This document shows positions 12,611-25,000 of a stretch of DNA of 64,000 bases, in pieces. This DNA comes from Ranitomeya variabilis (Eukaryota > Chordata > Amphibia > Anura > Dendrobatidae). Location: the NCBI RefSeq assembly GCF_051348905.1, contig NC_135236.1:671389389-671453388 (forward strand). The letters are read 5' to 3'. Every line of letters starts with the position of its first letter. Positions within the stretch are counted from its first letter, which is position 1. Below the pieces are notes generated by a model. That model was not told the origin of the DNA, did not search any database, and saw only the letters and a list, made by a program, of their open reading frames with translations. Position numbers and translations under genes: made by a program.

Positions 12611-15570
12611 CAGTGATGTCAGAGTACAGGGATAATGCACACAGTGATGTCACAGTACAGAGATAATGCACACAGTGATGTCACAGTACAGGGATAATGC
12701 ACACAGTGATGTCACAGTACAGGGATAATGCACACAGTGATGTCAGAGTACAGGGATAATGCACACAGTGATGTCACAGTACAGGGATAATACACACAGT
12801 GATGTTACAGTACAGGGATAATACACACAGTGATGTTACAGTACAGGGATAATACACACAGTGATGTCACAGTACAGGGATAATACACACAGTGATGTTA
12901 CAGTACAGGGATAATGCACACAGTGATGTCACAGAACAGGGATAATACACACAGTGATGTTACAGTACAGGGATAATACACACAGTGATGTCACAGTACA
13001 GGGATAATACACACAGTGATGTTACAGTACAGGGATAATACACACAGTGATGTTACAGTACAGGGATAATACACACAGTGATGTCACAGTACAGGGATAA
13101 TACACACAGTGATGTTACAGTACAGGGATAACACACAAAGTGATGTCACAGTATAGGGATAATACACACAGTGATGTCACAGTACAGGGATAATACACAC
13201 AGTGATGTTACAGTACAGGGATAATACACACAGTGATGTCACAGTACAGGAATAATACACACAGTGATGTTACAGTACAGGGATAATACACACAGTGATG
13301 TCACAGTACAGGGATAATACACACAGTGATGTTACAGTACAGGGATAATGCACACAGTGATTTCACAGTACAGGGATAATACACAAAGTGATGTCACAAT
13401 ATAGGGATAATACACACAGTGATGTCACAGTACAGGGATAATATACACAGTGATGTTACAGTACAGGGATAATGCACACAGTGATGTCACAGTATAGGGA
13501 TAATACACACAGTGATGTCACAGTACAGGGATAATACACACAGTGATGTTACAGTACAGGGATAATACACACAGTGATGTCACAGTACAGGGATAATACA
13601 CACAGTGATGTTACAGTACAGGGATAATGCACACAGTGATGTTGCAGTACAGGGATAATGCACACAGTGATGTTACAGTACAGGGATAATACACACAGTG
13701 ATGTTACAGTACAGGGATAATGCACACAGTGATGTCACAGTATAGGGATAATGCACACAGTGATGTCACAGTACAGGGATAATACACACAGTGATGTCAC
13801 AGTACAGAGATAATGCACACAGTGATGTCACAGTACAGAGATAATACACACAGTGATGTCACAGTATAGGGATAATACACACAGTGATGTCACAGTACAG
13901 GGATAATACACACAGTGATGTTACAGTACAGGGATAATGCACACAGTGATGTCACAGTACAGGGATAATGCACACAGTGATGTTACAGTACAGGGATAAT
14001 ACACACAGTGATGTCACAGTACAGGGATAATGCACACAGTGATGTCACAGTACAGGGATAATACACACAGTGATGTCACAGTATAGAGATAATACACACA
14101 GTGATGTTACAGTACAGGGATAATACACACAGTGATGTCACAGTATAGGGATAATGCACACAGTGATGTCACAGTACAGGGATAATACACACAGTGATGT
14201 CACAGTACAGAGATAATGCACACAGTGATGTCACAGTATAGGGATAATGCACACAGTGATGTCATAGTACAGAGATAATACACACAGTGATGTCACAGTA
14301 CAGGGATAATACACACAGTGATGTTACAGTACAGGGATAATACACACAGTGATGTTACAGTACAGGGATAATACACACAGTGATGTCACAGTACAGGGAT
14401 AATACACACAGTGATGTTACAGTACAGGGATAATGCACACAGTGATGTCACAGAACAGGGATAATACACACAGTGATGTTACAGTACAGGGATAATACAC
14501 ACAGTGATGTCACAGTACAGGGATAATACACACAGTGATGTTACAGTACAGGGATAATACACACAGTGATGTTACAGTACAGGGATAATGCACACAGTGA
14601 TGTCACAGTACAGGGATAATACACACAGTGATGTTACAGTACAGGGATAACACACAAAGTGATGTCACAGTATAGGGATAATACACACAGTGATGTCACA
14701 GTACAGGGATAATACACACAGTGATGTTACAGTACAGGGATAATACACACAGTGATGTCACAGTACAGGAATAATACACACAGTGATGTCACAGTACAGG
14801 GATAATACACACAGTGATGTCACAGTACAGGGATAATGCACACAGTGATGTTACAGTACAGGGATAATACACACAGTGAAGTTACAGTACAGGGATAATG
14901 CACACAGTGATGTCACAGTATAGGGATAATGCACACAGTGATGTCACAGTACAGGGATAATACACACAGTGATGTCACAGTACAGAGATAATGCACACAG
15001 TGATGTCACAGTACAGAGATAATACACACAGTGATGTCACAGTATAGGGATAATACACACAGTGATGTCACAGTACAGGGATAATACACACAGTGATGTT
15101 ACAGTACAGGGATAATGCACACAGTGATGTCACAGTACAGGGATAATGCACACAGTGATGTCACAGTACAGGGATAATACACACAGTGATGTCACAGTAC
15201 AGGGATAATGCACACAGTGATGTCACAGTACAGGGATAATACACACAGTGATGTCACAGTATAGAGATAATACACACAGTGATGTTACAGTACAGGGATA
15301 ATACACACAGTGATGTCACAGTATAGGGATAATGCACACAGTGATGTCACAGTACAGGGATAATACACACAGTGATGTCACAGTACAGAGATAATGCACA
15401 CAGTGATGTCACAGTATAGGGATAATGCACACAGTGATGTCATAGTACAGAGATAATACACACAGTGATGTCACAGTACAGGGATAATGCACACAGTGAT
15501 GTCACAGTATAGGGATAATGCACACAGTGATGTCATAGTACAGAGATAATACACACAGTGATGTCACAAC
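12611..15570. repeat. Minisatellite, 31-bp unit, ~95 copies
   Basis: The unit is about 31 bp (ACACAGTGATGTCACAGTAC followed by AGGGATAATAC). Common variants are GTTACAG/GTCACAG, TACAC/TGCAC and CAGTATAGG. Rare variants recur at a fixed distance: CACAGAACAGGG near 12931 and again near 14450, about 1519 bp or 49 units apart, showing duplication of a large block. The frame carries frequent stops and there is no coding potential. Confidence 0.95.
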
Positions 15571-16065
15571 CTTTTTTTTATAGAATAGAGCTAATTAAAA
15601 GCTCTATGGTCCCAATGCAAAATCTGTATGGGGTCCCCACCAACCATATGACATTTATAATACTGGGGTCTTCCTATATGACAGAGGGGCCTTTTGGCCC
15701 CCGCAGATGCTAATTCTGCAACTCTGTAGCCTTATCACTGAAATTTGCACCTCTTTTGCCAATGTAGGAGCTGAACCCCAGGCGTTCCCCTCAATTGTCG
15801 CCCTCCAGTTCTAGGCAGTCAGTTTTTTTCAGGATTTCTAGACCACTAGGTGGCAGTCTATAAGAGCTTGGCGGCATTAACCCTTCGTTACCCTTTCTCC
15901 TTAATGCCAGGAAGAGACGATCCCTCGGCAAATTAGGATGAGATTGTGATAATTCCACTCACATGAGTCTCAGATAAGTTCCCAGCCCACCGCAGCCGCT
16001 TGTCATTTCATGTGGCAGGATACAGCAGAGCTGACGGTGCGCCGTGCCTGTCAGCTGCCCGGAGG
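15571..16065 (+). promoter_or_regulatory. Upstream region of SLC23A4 with a CTCF-like motif
   Basis: About 500 bp between the 31-bp array and the SLC23A4 start. CCACTAGGTGGCAGT near 15843-15857 fits the core CTCF consensus in plus orientation. A second motif, CCAGCAGGTGGCGGT, lies in intron 1 near 16531-16545. No TATA box at a convincing distance was found. The assignment as promoter rests on position only. Confidence 0.4.
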
Positions 16066-19000
16066 ATGATGATGACGGCCGCGGAGGGGCTCAAGGGCTA
16101 CAACGACCCGGACAAGTCACTATTCAAGGCAAGTGCTATTCATTCTAGCTAGCCCTCCTGCGTGTGACTCCGTGCTTAAAGGGGAACCCCAACTTTTGAC
16201 ATTGTCTATTAATTTTCAACATCTCCGCTTGCTGTCAGTGAATTGAAAACCGTTCTTCTTTCCATCCCAAACCTCTACAGACTTGATATTTCTCACAGCT
16301 GAGGGTTTGTTACCATTGCATCCAGTGTGAACAGTCCTATGGTAGCTAAACACATCAGCGGTGCTGATAGTTTGTTACAATGTATCAGTGCAGGTAAAAT
16401 GCATCGGCTCACAGCTGAGGGTTTGTGACACTGTCTCGGTGCAGGTAAGAAAGATGTTTTTTTTTTTTTTGTTTCCTATGTCTCTGCTTTCTAGCTTGAA
16501 CAGAACCTAATAGAAGTGTAAGCTCTTGTGCCAGCAGGTGGCGGTATTGCGGCACTATATATATGAAGTCAGGTCCCCTCTATTGTCGTAGTACCGGCCC
16601 TTTAAATATGCTGCTTTATTTTACCATCTCCATTGCCTGAATAGTGATAAAATATGGCCTGCTTATCTTCAGCTCCAGAAAGCCCACCCAACACGGCCCC
16701 CCAGAACTTATTTTTAGGTTTTTTTTCCTAAGTCAATCATTCCTTAAAGGGACGGCGCCAAATTGCTAATTCCTTTTGGATTTGATTTTCTGGGAATGCG
16801 TAAATGTGCGAGACCTACGGATCGGGTTCACAGAAGTGAGGGTAACATTGTGGGGTACAGAGGAGCCCCTCTGCCACATAGGAAGACACCCGTATTATAA
16901 ATGGTACATAACCAATGGGGGCACATTTGTAGATTTTTCTTAGGGGCCGAGATCCTGGATGAGCTCCCTTTAAGAGAGGATTGATCAGTAACCAATATAA
17001 TATTGTAATAAAATAATGCCGCCATCATGTCGTTCCCTTTAAGTGCCTACGACATCTTCTCGCCGCTCCCTAAAATAGTTGTGAATCCTGGGCAATAAAC
17101 AATAATAATTGTGCCATTTGGTATAGTGATGGCGGGCCGTGACTGGGGAGGGGCCGAGCTCTGCTGATTTACATAAGTCTCACACTTCGTCTCCTTCCTT
17201 CATTACTTATTGACTTGTGATGTTGGGAAACCGTCAGACCTCAGTGAGGCGTTGGTCGAGCCGGTGCCTCCTGCCAACCTGGGGATGGGCAGGTAACTCC
17301 GCGGAGCTCAGTCTATCACCTGCAACCAAAGAGATGGAGAAGGAGAGCAGTGGTAACGATGGCGGCGTGGACAACCCCACATTCCAGGTCACAACAACGC
17401 GTCACCAATGTAACATATGGACATTTACTTTCAGGAAAAAGGGGCACTATGTTTATATATTCTGGGAAATTAGGGTCATTGGCCCCTTATGTACCCATCT
17501 AGGGTTTTTATTTATAGGGTTATTCCCAAAATATCAAGTTTTCCCCTTTCCATTGGATTGAATTTTCACTTTTGTAAGGAGACTATATGGCTGCTTTATT
17601 TCGGTACTTTTTGGTCTGCGATGAGTTCACTTTATGGCTGCATTATTTGAACGCTGCATGGTCTGATAAGTGTTCACTGTGTGATACTTTTATATAGCGC
17701 ATTATATAGCTCTATTATTTGGGCACTCTATGGTATCAGTTTGTTTTCACTGTTGTGTACTTTGTAAGGAGACTATATGGCTCCTTTATTTGGGCTCTTT
17801 TTGTTCTGCAATGTGTTCACTATATGGCCGCATTATTTGAACGCTGCATGGTCTGATAAGTGTTCATTGTGTGATACTTTTATATAAGGCATTATATAGC
17901 TGTATTATTTGGGCACTCCATGTATCAGTTTATTTTCACTGTTGGGTACTTTGTAAGGAGACTATATGGCTGCTTTATTTGGGCACTTTTTGTTCTGCAA
18001 TGTGTTCACTATATGGCTGCATTATTTGGACACCACATGGTCTGTTATGTGCTCAATGTGATTCTTTTATGTAGGGCATTATATAACTATTATTTGGACA
18101 CTCTATGGTATCAGTTTGCTTTCACTGTTGGGTACTTTGTAAGGAGACCATATGGCTGCATTTTTTGGATACCACATGGTCTGTTATGTGTTCACTGTGA
18201 TTCTTTTATGTAGGACATTATATAGCTGTATTATTTGGGCACTCTAATGTATCAGTTTGTTTTCACTGTTGGGTACTTTGTAAGAATACTGTATGGCTGT
18301 TTTATTTGAGTACTTTTTGGTGTGCAACTTGTTCACTATTTGGCTGCATTATTTGAACACTACATGGTCTGTTATGTGATCATTTTGTGATACTTTTATA
18401 TAGGGCATTATATAGAGGTATTATTTGGGCACTGTATGGTATCAGTTTGTTTTCACTGTTGGGTACTTTGTAAGGGGACTATATGGCTGCTTTATGTAGG
18501 CACTGTTTGTTTTGTTATGTGTTCAATAGATGGCGGCATTATTTGGGCACTGTGCTTCATCAGAGAAAATAAATTTGCAGGAAACAAGGAATCAGACTGC
18601 GATTTTGCTGAAGAACACGACCATGAATAAAGAATGAGATCTAAGCCTCCCCCAAGAGCAACTTCTCCCAATAATCCAGGAACAATTGGTGATGAACGAG
18701 GCTTTTTCCAGCATGACAGAGACCATGTCATAAGCAAAAAGTGATAATGAAGAGGCTCAGGAAGCAAAACATTGACATTTTGGGTCAATTCTGCAAACAT
18801 TTACAAAAGTCTTGAATGCAGCCTGAAACTGAGGAAGAAAAAAAAGATGCTGCAAAAGCAGATAAACAATACAGAGGAAAAAAAGTCTAAAAGTAAAGGG
18901 TGCACTACAAGAACCAGAGATATAATCGAAAATAAGATTAGTGCAAAACAGAGCTCTTTCCTCTGATCTGGCTATTCTGCACCAGCAGAATAGTGAGTGC

Positions 19001-22000
19001 AGCTCTGGAGTATAATACAGGATGTAACTCAGAATCAGTAATGTAATGTATGTACACAGTGACTGCACCAGCAGAATAGTGAGCGCAGCTCTGGGGTATA
19101 ATACAGGATGTAACTCAGGATCAGTAATGTAATGTATGTACACAGTGACTGAACCAGCAGAATAGTGAGCGCAGCTCTCGGGTATAATACAGGATGTAAC
19201 TCAGGATCAGTAATGTAATGTATGTACACAGTGACTGCACCAGCAGAATAGTGAGTGCAGCTCTGGGGTATAATACAGGATGTAACTCAGGATCATTAAT
19301 GTAATGTATGTACACAGTGACTGCACCAGCAGAATAGTGAGTGCAGCTCTGGGGTATAATACATGATGTAACTCAGGATCAGTAATGTAATGTATGTACA
19401 CAGTGACTGCACCAGCAGAATAGTGAGTGCAGCTCTGGGGAATAATACAGCATGTAACTCAGGATCAGCAATGTAATGTATGTACACAGTGACTGCACCA
19501 GCAGAAGAGTGCAGCTCTGGAGTATAATACAGGAGGTAACTCAGGATCAGTAATGTAATGTATGTACACAGTGACTGCACCAGCAGAATAGTGAGTGCAG
19601 CTCTGGGGGATAATACAGGATGTAACTTAATCTGCTTTTAGCCTATAAAATGCTCATTCATCGGGTAAAATTAACTTTTGAGCAGCATGATAGATCCTTG
19701 TTCTCGGCAGTGCATCATCCTGTGTAAACAAGACTCGCACTGCCAAGCACTATGGCAGCCTGTGCTCGCTGAGGGATCCATCACAGATCACTCTGTGCAC
19801 ATTGTTTACTGCGGTTTTTCTGTATAAATAGACTGTTATGCAACCACCGATCAGTAAAGGTTCACACTGCAGTCAGTTATTGCTGCCGGCTTCTTTCACA
19901 CTTCCGTCGGTACGGGGCCATCACAAAGCGTCGGCGCGACGTACCGACGGACAGTGGTGATTTTTTGCACAACGTGGGCAGCGGACGCAGTGTTTCAACT
20001 CGTCCGCTGCCCATTGTGAAGTCCCAGGGAGGAGGGGGTGGACTTCCGGTGCGCCTGCGCAGTTCAAAATGCAAGACCTGACGTACGAAAAAACGTTCCC
20101 TTGAACGTTTTTTCGCTACGACGGTCCGCCAAATACCGACGCATCCAGTGCACAACGTATGGAACGTGTGGCCATAAGTCGCGATGTGTCGGTAATACAA
20201 GTCTATGGGGAAAAAACGCATCCTGTGGGCAACTTTGCAGTATGCGTTTTTTCTCCAAAACGACGCATTGCGACGGAGGTCAAGCGACGCAAGTGTGAAA
20301 GTAGCCTAAATGGATTTTTACTCCCATATAGAATATGTACAGATCCTGCAATGTGTGAAGTTATTGCACAATGGCCTGGGGCTGGCATGGGGGCTGGCCT
20401 GGGGGCTGGTACAGATTTCGTTTTGATCTGATTAATGCTTCCTGAAATTGTCCCTTGGTGTCAGCTCTGCAATCGTTAATCATTATAATAAACCTCGGAG
20501 CTGGCGCTCCTCACTGCGAATCCTGTGTATCCCGGAGAGGTAACGGGAAGCGCCCATGTCCTACTGCAAAATCTGTCTCTGGCTACACCACCAGCCGAGT
20601 GCCAATATTAGATTCCTACTAGGGATGGGCCCTTTTCACTCCAAGGCCCCAAAAAGCGTTGACTTTTCTGTTACCGGTTAGAGCAGGAAGAGCAGCTCTG
20701 GAGCACAAACTGCAGCTGTAACAAGTAAGAGCGGAATGTTTAGGAATCCGTAAAACACCCACCGAATATGTAATATGGTTCCATTTGGCGCCAGCGGCCC
20801 GTTGACCTCTAATCAAAGTTCCTTCATTTTGACAGGTAGAAGATGTTAATCATTATAACATCACATCTTCATCTGATACAAAACTCCCCGGCCAAGAAAA
20901 GACGAAAATCAGTCAGAGCGACAAGGACAGGAACAAGCTGGCGTATACGGTGACGGACGTGCCCTCCTGGTACTTGTGCATCTTCCTAGGCATTCAGGTA
21001 ATGGGGGTCGACGTTACCCTTAAAATGGTCGACCAAGCCGATGGCGGCCATCTTAGTTGGCAGCCATTTTTCTCATTGACTTTTTTTCTCCCTGCTTTCG
21101 CAGCATTACTTGACCGCCCTCGGAGGGATTGTTGCTATTCCATTGATCCTATCCAAAGACTTGTGCTTGACCTACGACCCCTTGACCCAAAGTCACCTAA
21201 TCAGCACCATCTTTTTCGTCTCTGGGATTTGTACTCTACTGCAGGTTCTCTTCGGGGTCAGGTAAGTTCATAGAAGAGACGGCGCCATCCCTGTCCACGT
21301 ATCATAGCTCTAATCCATTCACTTCAATGGGGCTGAGTTGTAATACCAGAAACAACCCATCGCTAGGGGTGGCGCTATTTGCTAAGGAAAGCGGCCATGT
21401 TTTTTTTTCCAATTCAGGACAACCCCTTTATGACCAAGTCATCTTGGATGGTTTAGGGGACAGGAAACGGGGGCTTTCTGGGCGACAGGCCTCCTTGTTG
21501 GTGGCGTTATGGGGGCGGTTTCGGAAGGCGTTGTCAACTTTGAGCAACTCCACTTGACAGATTATTCAAGAGAAAAGATGTGAAACGCCTTATTGGATTA
21601 TTGGCGGACATGTTTGTTATGTCTTCCCTCCCATCACAACGAATCACAGCGCAGCTTTCATCTTTCCTAAGCCCTCTCAGAAATGAAAGCTGCACCGTGA
21701 TTGGTTGCTATGGACAATCTGCTGACATGATTTGGCGCTCGTTCTGGCATTTTAGTATTTCACTGTTTTACAACCGTAAACATACACACATATATATATT
21801 TTACTCATCAAGTCATAAAAATAGATAAATGACAGATATGTTATGCTGCAAAATAACAAAATGGAGCGTCCTCTTATCTCCTGTTATCTGCTGTGTCTGA
21901 GAGAGACCGTCCTTACAGATATTTAATGTTTCACTCCCCTGGTTTGCCGCAAGGTCATTAACTGATGAAGAAAAATCCGACAAGGAAAAACAGGAGTTAC

Positions 22001-25000
22001 TGGATGACATATTATAGGCCCGAGGCATCAAAAGTGTTGGGAAACTAGGCCTCGTTGCCCATAGCAACCAATAAAAACACAAAATAAAAGCTCAGGTCTG
22101 GTTGCTATGGACAACAAGATCGACTCTTCTGGCCACACCGCTTGCAAACTTTCACCACACCTCCTTCATGCCCCCTTAATATGCGTTCAAGGGACCGCCA
22201 AAGTCTGAAAAACAAAGGTTTCCTGGAAATTTGCTAACTCTCTCCAGGAATCAGGGAGGCCTCAACTTTATCTGGGAGCCTTCATATATCTCAGGAGATT
22301 AGGCAAATATCATGATGTTCCAAAAAATGTCTATACTCAGAATATCTCTTTAAGAAAACAGATAAGTACTGTAGATGTAAAGTAATGTTGGGGTCGCTTA
22401 CCCGATGTTCGGTCTCTTATAGGTTACCAATCTTACAAGGAGGAACTTTTGCCTTCTTGACCCCAACCCTTGCCATGTTATCGCTTCCCAAGTGGAGATG
22501 CCCAGAATGGACCCAAAATGCCAGCCTCGTGAATGCAACGTCGCCAGAATTTGTGGAAGTTTGGCAATCACGGTTACGGGAGGTAATGTGGTATAAGACT
22601 CTGACCAGATGGAAAAATCATGGTCCAAACTGAAAATTTCATGCATTATATCAGATATTATACTCCAGAGCTGCACTCACTATTCTGCTGGTGCAGTCAC
22701 TGTGTACATACATTACATTACTGATCCTGAGTTACATCCTGTATTATACTCCAGAGCTGCACTCACTATTCTGCTGGTGCAGTCACTGTGTACATACATT
22801 ACTGATCCTGAGTTACATCCTGTATTATACTCCGGAGCTGCACTCACTATTCTGCTGGTGCAGTCCTTGTGTACATACATTACTGATCCTGAGTTACATC
22901 CTGTATTATACCCCAGAGCTGCACTCACTATTCTGCTGGTGCAGTCACTGTATACATACATTACTGATCCTGAGTTACATCATGTATTATACCCCAGAGC
23001 TGCACTCACTATTCTGCTGGTGCAGTCACTATGTACATACATTACATTACTGTTCCTGAGTTACCTCCTGTATTATACTCCGGAGCTGCACTCACTATTC
23101 TACTGGTACTTATACATGGCAGCTGTAGATCAGGTACCTCCAGTCAGTAGAGATGGTTGCCAGTCTGCTATACGTTTTCCCTTCTTTAATCATTATGGTA
23201 TTGATCACGCCTCCACCAGTTAGACATACAATGTGAACAGCGTCGTACACCCGCCGTGCAGTAATGGAATTCAGTTATTACAACTAAGGAAACTTGTGAC
23301 AAAGTCCAGAGTCCGTTCTTCAATACGAAAACATCATGAATGATCTTGATATTTCTGTGAGTTTGGTCATCACCGGTCTATAAACACAAGTAATACTAAT
23401 GATTTATTGGGTTCAACGTCCACTAGGCGGCACTAGTGAGAAACTTTTCTTATACGCCGTTAGCTAATTTTTACACTTTTTTTTTCCCCTATGGAATGAT
23501 GCCAATTAGTCTCCATACACAGCCGGACCCTCCCCCAAAGTTGCAGATAAATGTTTCTCCATACGGCGACCACTGAACATCTCCCTCGTTCTGTCTCGTC
23601 TGTTGTTGTCGTTGAGCTTTTGGCTTTTTGTGCAAATTGGGGTCATTTTGTCACTAAACTTTCACGTTGTAGGCAAAATAAAGCGGTACCACTCAGTTTC
23701 ACAGCATAGTGTAAAGCGAGATGGTTTAAATTGGATTCTACAGATGCTGTACTGACATCTAGTGGCCAATGTGAAGACTGCAGCGATTCAAATTTTTCAT
23801 TTTTTTACATATTTATATTATAAATGTAATGTTTTTAAAAAATATATATATATTACATAGACATTTTAATGAACTATATAATCTCCTATTTTTCCAGGTT
23901 CAAGGAGCCATTATGGTCGCGTCCTGCTTCCAAATCCTAGTTGGATTTTCCGGATTGATTGGCTTCCTTATGAGATTCATTGGACCCTTAACGATCGCTC
24001 CTACGATTACGCTCATCGCTCTCCCCCTCTTCGAGTCTGCTGGTAACGACGCGGGAACCCACTGGGGGATATCCATCATGTAAATAACTAAGAAAAAAAA
24101 AATCCAAATAAAATTAAAGATCTGAGCCTGATTTTCAGGTTACTCTGTATTTTATTGTGGAGTTCCCCTTTAAATATTGATTTCTTCACTTCTTGTCTTC
24201 CAGGACAACTTTCTTCATCATATTGTTTTCCCAATACTTACGGAACATTCCTCTCCTTATCCCGTACTACTCAAAAAGTAACCGGAAGTGGCAGTACTCC
24301 AGAACATATGTCTTCCAGATCTTTCCGGTAATGTCTTATGATTTTATCTATACAGCCCAGATTTAAAGGGGTTGTCCATCTCCACCTTTTCCGATAATTT
24401 TTTTTTTCTTCTTAAATACTTTTGGCTAAAAATAATTTTTACCATTAGGTCTCTTTACAAAAAAAAATGCTTTTTATTGTCTCTGAGCTGTACTGTCTAT
24501 CACTGAGTGCAGAATGAGTTAACTGAGGATCCATCAGTGAGCTCATTCTGACAGTCCAATGGGTGTGGATCCATATTCCTTACTTCTTCCATCTTTTCTG
24601 CTTAAGGTTCTTCTTGGCATTTCCATTTCTTGGTTGATCTGTTACATTCTCACCATCACCAATGTCTTCCCAACCAAGCCCGAGACTTATGGGTATTTCG
24701 CTCGTACCGACGTCAAAGGGGATGTCTTGTTTCGGGCTCCGTGGTTCCGCTTTCCGTATCCAGGTAAGAAACATTTCACATGTGTCATGTTTGTGTATTA
24801 TGACGTTCTGCAGCAGCTGAGGTCATATTATTATGACTGCATACACTATATATAACCTATCTTTGACTTCATTGTTAGGTGTACCAGCCTCGCAATGGTG
24901 CGGTGTGGAAATCTTTGATAATTGTACGGCTCTGTGCTCCTGTCTTTTTGCTCCTCATCAGGGCAAGATAAGAAAAATGGCTATATTGAGTCAGGGCTCT

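Noticed and set aside
12611-15570. Resemblance to a CRISPR array (short regular repeats)
   Set aside because: The units are contiguous with no unique spacers and the DNA is eukaryotic; it is a minisatellite.
20038-20431. Overlapping ORFs on both strands in a CpG-rich block
   Set aside because: They lie inside the 19.9-20.3 kb miniature transposon and show no protein signature.
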